In this document: in pieces, positions 6,692 through 8,495 of the stretch
Numbering within the stretch: position 1 is the first letter of the stretch
How the letters are laid out: each line of letters starts with the position of its first letter
Assembly: GCA_937896505.1 (NCBI GenBank)
Contig: CALBNP010000124.1
Span: 1-8,495, forward strand
Length of the DNA stretch: 8,495 nt
From: an uncultured Bacteroidales bacterium
GTDB lineage: Bacteria > Bacteroidota > Bacteroidia > Bacteroidales > F082
Direction: 5' to 3'
Translations under genes and position numbers: made by a program
Notes under the pieces: generated by a model
Databases searched by the model: none
Told to the model about the DNA's origin: nothing
The model's input: only the letters and a program-made list of their open reading frames with translations

Positions 6692-7190
6692 TGCTTTGGT
6701 TTTTGAAGGTTACTAACTTTTGTTTGATACGGTATATTTTTGTTCCGACATTTGTTTCCGTACAGCCTATGATTTCGGCAATTTCCTTTTGCGATTTGTC
6801 TTCCAGATACAAAAACAACACGGCTTTTTCATCCTCATTCAGCTTGGCAATCAATTCATTCAGCTTTTCTTGCAAGTCAGTTTCCGATGTTTCTTCTATT
6901 TCTGTTTTTATATTGTCCATCGCAACAGGAACAATTCTGTTTTTTCCCTTCCGATATTGCGATATGGCGACATTTAACGAAACCCGGTAAAGCCAAGTTG
7001 AAGCCTTGCAATTGTCTTTTCTGATGAATTTCGGATAGCTTTTCCAAAGATTGTAAACGATTTCCTGATACAAGTCTTCCGCCATTCCTTCATCAAACGA
7101 TGAATAAAACTGGCTAATGTTGCGAATGATTCCATTACAACTATCAACCAATTCCAAGAATTCGGCTTCTATTTTCTTTTTATCAGCCAT
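6684..7190 (-). CDS. ECF-type RNA polymerase sigma factor
   Basis: A 168-residue sigma-70 family factor of the extracytoplasmic-function group, which directs RNA polymerase to a small stress or envelope regulon. Region 2 spans about 15-83 and includes AEDLYQEIVYNLWKSYPKF (37-55, core-polymerase binding and -10 recognition) and ASTWLYRVSLNVAISQYRK (63-81). An acidic linker (93-108) leads to region 4 (110-160), where the helix-turn-helix QKEIAEIIGCTETNVGTKIYRIK (134-156) would read the -35 element. Length is normal and no key segment is missing. It leads a minus-strand cassette with two membrane proteins. Upstream, TTG-N19-TTATTTG ends only two bases from the ATG, an imperfect promoter that would give a leaderless message; autoregulation through an unrecognised ECF promoter is equally possible. 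GC content is much lower than in the TonB receptor gene. Confidence 0.9.
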   Translation of the reverse strand: MADKKKIEAEFLELVDSCNGIIRNISQFYSSFDEGMAEDLYQEIVYNLWKSYPKFIRKDNCKASTWLYRVSLNVAISQYRKGKNRIVPVAMDNIKTEIEETSETDLQEKLNELIAKLNEDEKAVLFLYLEDKSQKEIAEIIGCTETNVGTKIYRIKQKLVTFKNQSND

Positions 7191-7278
7191 TACAAATAAG
7201 TCTTTGAAATATATATCGCAAAAGAATGAAAAATATCACAAGCCATCGAAAAAAACGAAGCGACACCCGATATTTCCC

Positions 7279-7286
7279 TATTTTTG
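7279..7286 (+). promoter_or_regulatory. Probable -7 box for the substrate-binding lipoprotein gene
   Basis: TATTTTTG matches TAnnTTTG and ends four bases before the ATG at 7291. No TTG lies at the expected -33 position (the stretch around 7250-7260 is A-rich). If functional, transcription would begin at or within a base or two of the start codon, giving a leaderless message. The match could be chance in AT-rich DNA. Confidence 0.4.
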
Positions 7287-7290
7287 CGCC

Positions 7291-8262
7291 ATGAAATTCA
7301 AATCGTCTTGCATATTGATTGCGGCTTTAGCCTTTCTCGCTTGGTTTCCATCGTGCGGTGAAAACAAAAACGAAAAGGCTGAAAACCATTATGTTATCGC
7401 AACTTTGCGTGGTCCTTCTTCGATGGGAATGTTGCAATTCATCGACAGCGTGAAGCAAATGGAGAATGCCAATGTCGAGATTCAGGTTTTCGATGAGCCG
7501 CTGCAAGTGCGCAAAATGATGCTCGACGGCAGCGCCGACTTTGCCAATTTGCCCACCACAATGGCGGCTTTGCTTTACAACAAAGGCATTGATTATCATT
7601 TTGCTGCGGTGCCGGTTTGGGGAACGCTTTACCTTTGCGGCAACGATAGCACCATCCAGTCGTGGGACGATTTGAAAGGTCGAAAAGTCTATCTGATGGC
7701 CAAAGGCATGACGCCCGATGTGATGTTCCGCTATCTCATGACTGAAAACGGCCTCAAACCCTACGAAGATGTAGATTTGGACTACCGTTTCCCGACGCAC
7801 ATCGATTTGGCGAATGCAACCTTGGCGGGTCGCGCCGATTTGAGCGTCATTTCCGAGCCTTACCTGAGCATGGCCTTGGAGAAAAATCCTTCCTTGCATA
7901 TCTTGTTGAATCTCAGCGAAAAATGGCAAAAGACCAAAGGACTGCCTTTGCCTGAAACGGCTTTCATCTGCCATGCCGAAATCGCTGAAAACCAAAAAGA
8001 AACTGTCAATGCCGTCGTGCAAGCCTATGCAAAATCAGCGGATTGGGTGAACGGCAATGCAAAAGAAGCTGCGCAATTGGCTGTGAAATATGGCATTATC
8101 GACGATGCGGTTGCGGCTGAAAACTCTATTCCGCGCTCAAATCTCCGCGTGGTCGCTGCAAAAGACGTGCAAAAGGAAATCGAGGATTATCTTAGAGTGT
8201 TTTATGAATTGGATCCACAAATCATAGGCGGCAAGATGCCCGACGCAAAATTCTATGAATAA
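7291..8262 (+). CDS. ABC transporter substrate-binding lipoprotein, SsuA/TauA/NMT1-like
   Basis: A 323-residue periplasmic solute-binding lipoprotein. The N-terminus is a lipoprotein signal with lipobox WFPSC, acylated cysteine 22. The mature part follows the two-lobed NMT1/SsuA plan: IATLRGPSSMGML (36-48) forms the first strand and ligand loop; VFDEPLQVRKMMLDGSADFANLP (66-88) is the typical segment that counts 'how much of the proteome is free' in the family; VPVWGTLYLCG (107-117) and SWDDLKGRKVYLM (124-136) lead into the second lobe; ANATLAGRADLSVISEPYLSMAL (174-196) closes the site. Related proteins bind sulfonates, taurine, nitrate, or pyrimidine thiamine precursors; the ligand here cannot be told. 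The frame stays open far upstream, but the ATG at 7291 is required for a correct lipoprotein signal. Its stop overlaps the permease start by 8 bases (ATGAATAA), so the two form an operon. Confidence 0.9.
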   Translation: MKFKSSCILIAALAFLAWFPSCGENKNEKAENHYVIATLRGPSSMGMLQFIDSVKQMENANVEIQVFDEPLQVRKMMLDGSADFANLPTTMAALLYNKGIDYHFAAVPVWGTLYLCGNDSTIQSWDDLKGRKVYLMAKGMTPDVMFRYLMTENGLKPYEDVDLDYRFPTHIDLANATLAGRADLSVISEPYLSMALEKNPSLHILLNLSEKWQKTKGLPLPETAFICHAEIAENQKETVNAVVQAYAKSADWVNGNAKEAAQLAVKYGIIDDAVAAENSIPRSNLRVVAAKDVQKEIEDYLRVFYELDPQIIGGKMPDAKFYE

Positions 8263-8495
8263 GAAGAATAGACATATCGGCCTTATCTCCATCATTGTAA
8301 TGTTGGCAGTTTGGGAAGTGGTTGCGCTCCGCATCAATTCCGAACAAATCATGCCGGGACCTTGGGCAACTTTGTTGGCCACATTCAGGCTTTTTGCCGA
8401 AAAGGATTTCCTTCTAGTAGTTGGCAACACGCTTCTGAGAGGCTTGATTGGCTTTGCCATTGCCTTGGTTTTGGGTGTCGGTTTAGGCATTTGGG
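8255..8495 (+). CDS. ABC transporter permease, SsuC/ThiX-like, 5' part only
   Basis: The first 80 residues of an inner-membrane ABC permease; the gene continues past the right edge. The start ATG overlaps the stop of the binding-protein gene (ATGAATAA). After a basic MNKKNRH comes a first membrane segment (IGLISIIVMLAVWEVVAL, 8-25), then the family's signature MPGPWATLLATF (32-43), followed by VGNTLLRGLIGFAIALVLGVGLGIW (56-80), the conserved second helix of nitrate/sulfonate/taurine/thiamine-precursor permeases (BPD_transp_1). It would pair with the preceding lipoprotein and a downstream ATPase expected outside the window. Confidence 0.85.
   Translation, partial: MNKKNRHIGLISIIVMLAVWEVVALRINSEQIMPGPWATLLATFRLFAEKDFLLVVGNTLLRGLIGFAIALVLGVGLGIW

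Noticed and set aside
7117..7290. Upstream extension of the substrate-binding protein reading frame
   Set aside because: It runs antisense through the sigma gene start and would bury the lipoprotein signal peptide internally.

Overview
The window reads as chromosome from an anaerobic member of the Bacteroidota, most likely order Bacteroidales. The evidence is the repeated -33/-7 promoter form typical of this phylum (TTG, about 19-22 bases, then TAnnTTTG), mostly A-rich leaders without a clear Shine-Dalgarno, a classical TonB-dependent receptor, a choice-of-anchor J type secreted protein, and a TM1266-family protein of the kind linked to [FeFe]-hydrogenase systems. The genus cannot be fixed from the sequence alone.

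Layout. (1) 32-700, minus: a secreted choice-of-anchor J (cleaved-adhesin-like) protein. It is divergent from (2) 881-2020, plus: an AAA_14/DUF4143 ATPase. Both have near-consensus promoters in the shared 180-base gap. (3) A hairpin with a T run at about 2036-2070 separates the ATPase from the convergent (4) minus-strand pair 4558-2101: a small TM1266-family regulator whose end overlaps the start of a 735-residue TonB-dependent receptor by 11 bases. (5) 4821-5624, plus: a DUF1295 / steroid 5-alpha-reductase-like membrane enzyme, divergent from the regulator and with its own promoter. (6) A 3'-to-3' gap with two GTGA-N6-TCAC palindromes. (7) 7190-5721, minus, strikingly AT-rich: an ECF-type sigma factor, a four-helix membrane protein overlapping it by 8 bases (probable anti-sigma partner), and a second small membrane protein. 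(8) 7291-8495, plus: a lipoprotein substrate-binding protein of the SsuA/NMT1/TauA type, overlapped by 8 bases by its ABC permease, which runs off the right edge.

How the parts relate. The TonB receptor would bring a scarce ligand across the outer membrane, and the SsuA-type ABC transporter would carry a small solute across the inner membrane. Whether both handle the same substrate is not shown. The TM1266-family protein is tightly coupled to the receptor, which hints at uptake tuned to metal or redox state. The sigma / membrane-protein cassette looks like a self-contained envelope-sensing module inserted between housekeeping-like genes of higher GC. No tRNA, rRNA, CRISPR array, insertion sequence or attachment site was seen. 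No gap between genes exceeds about 260 bases.
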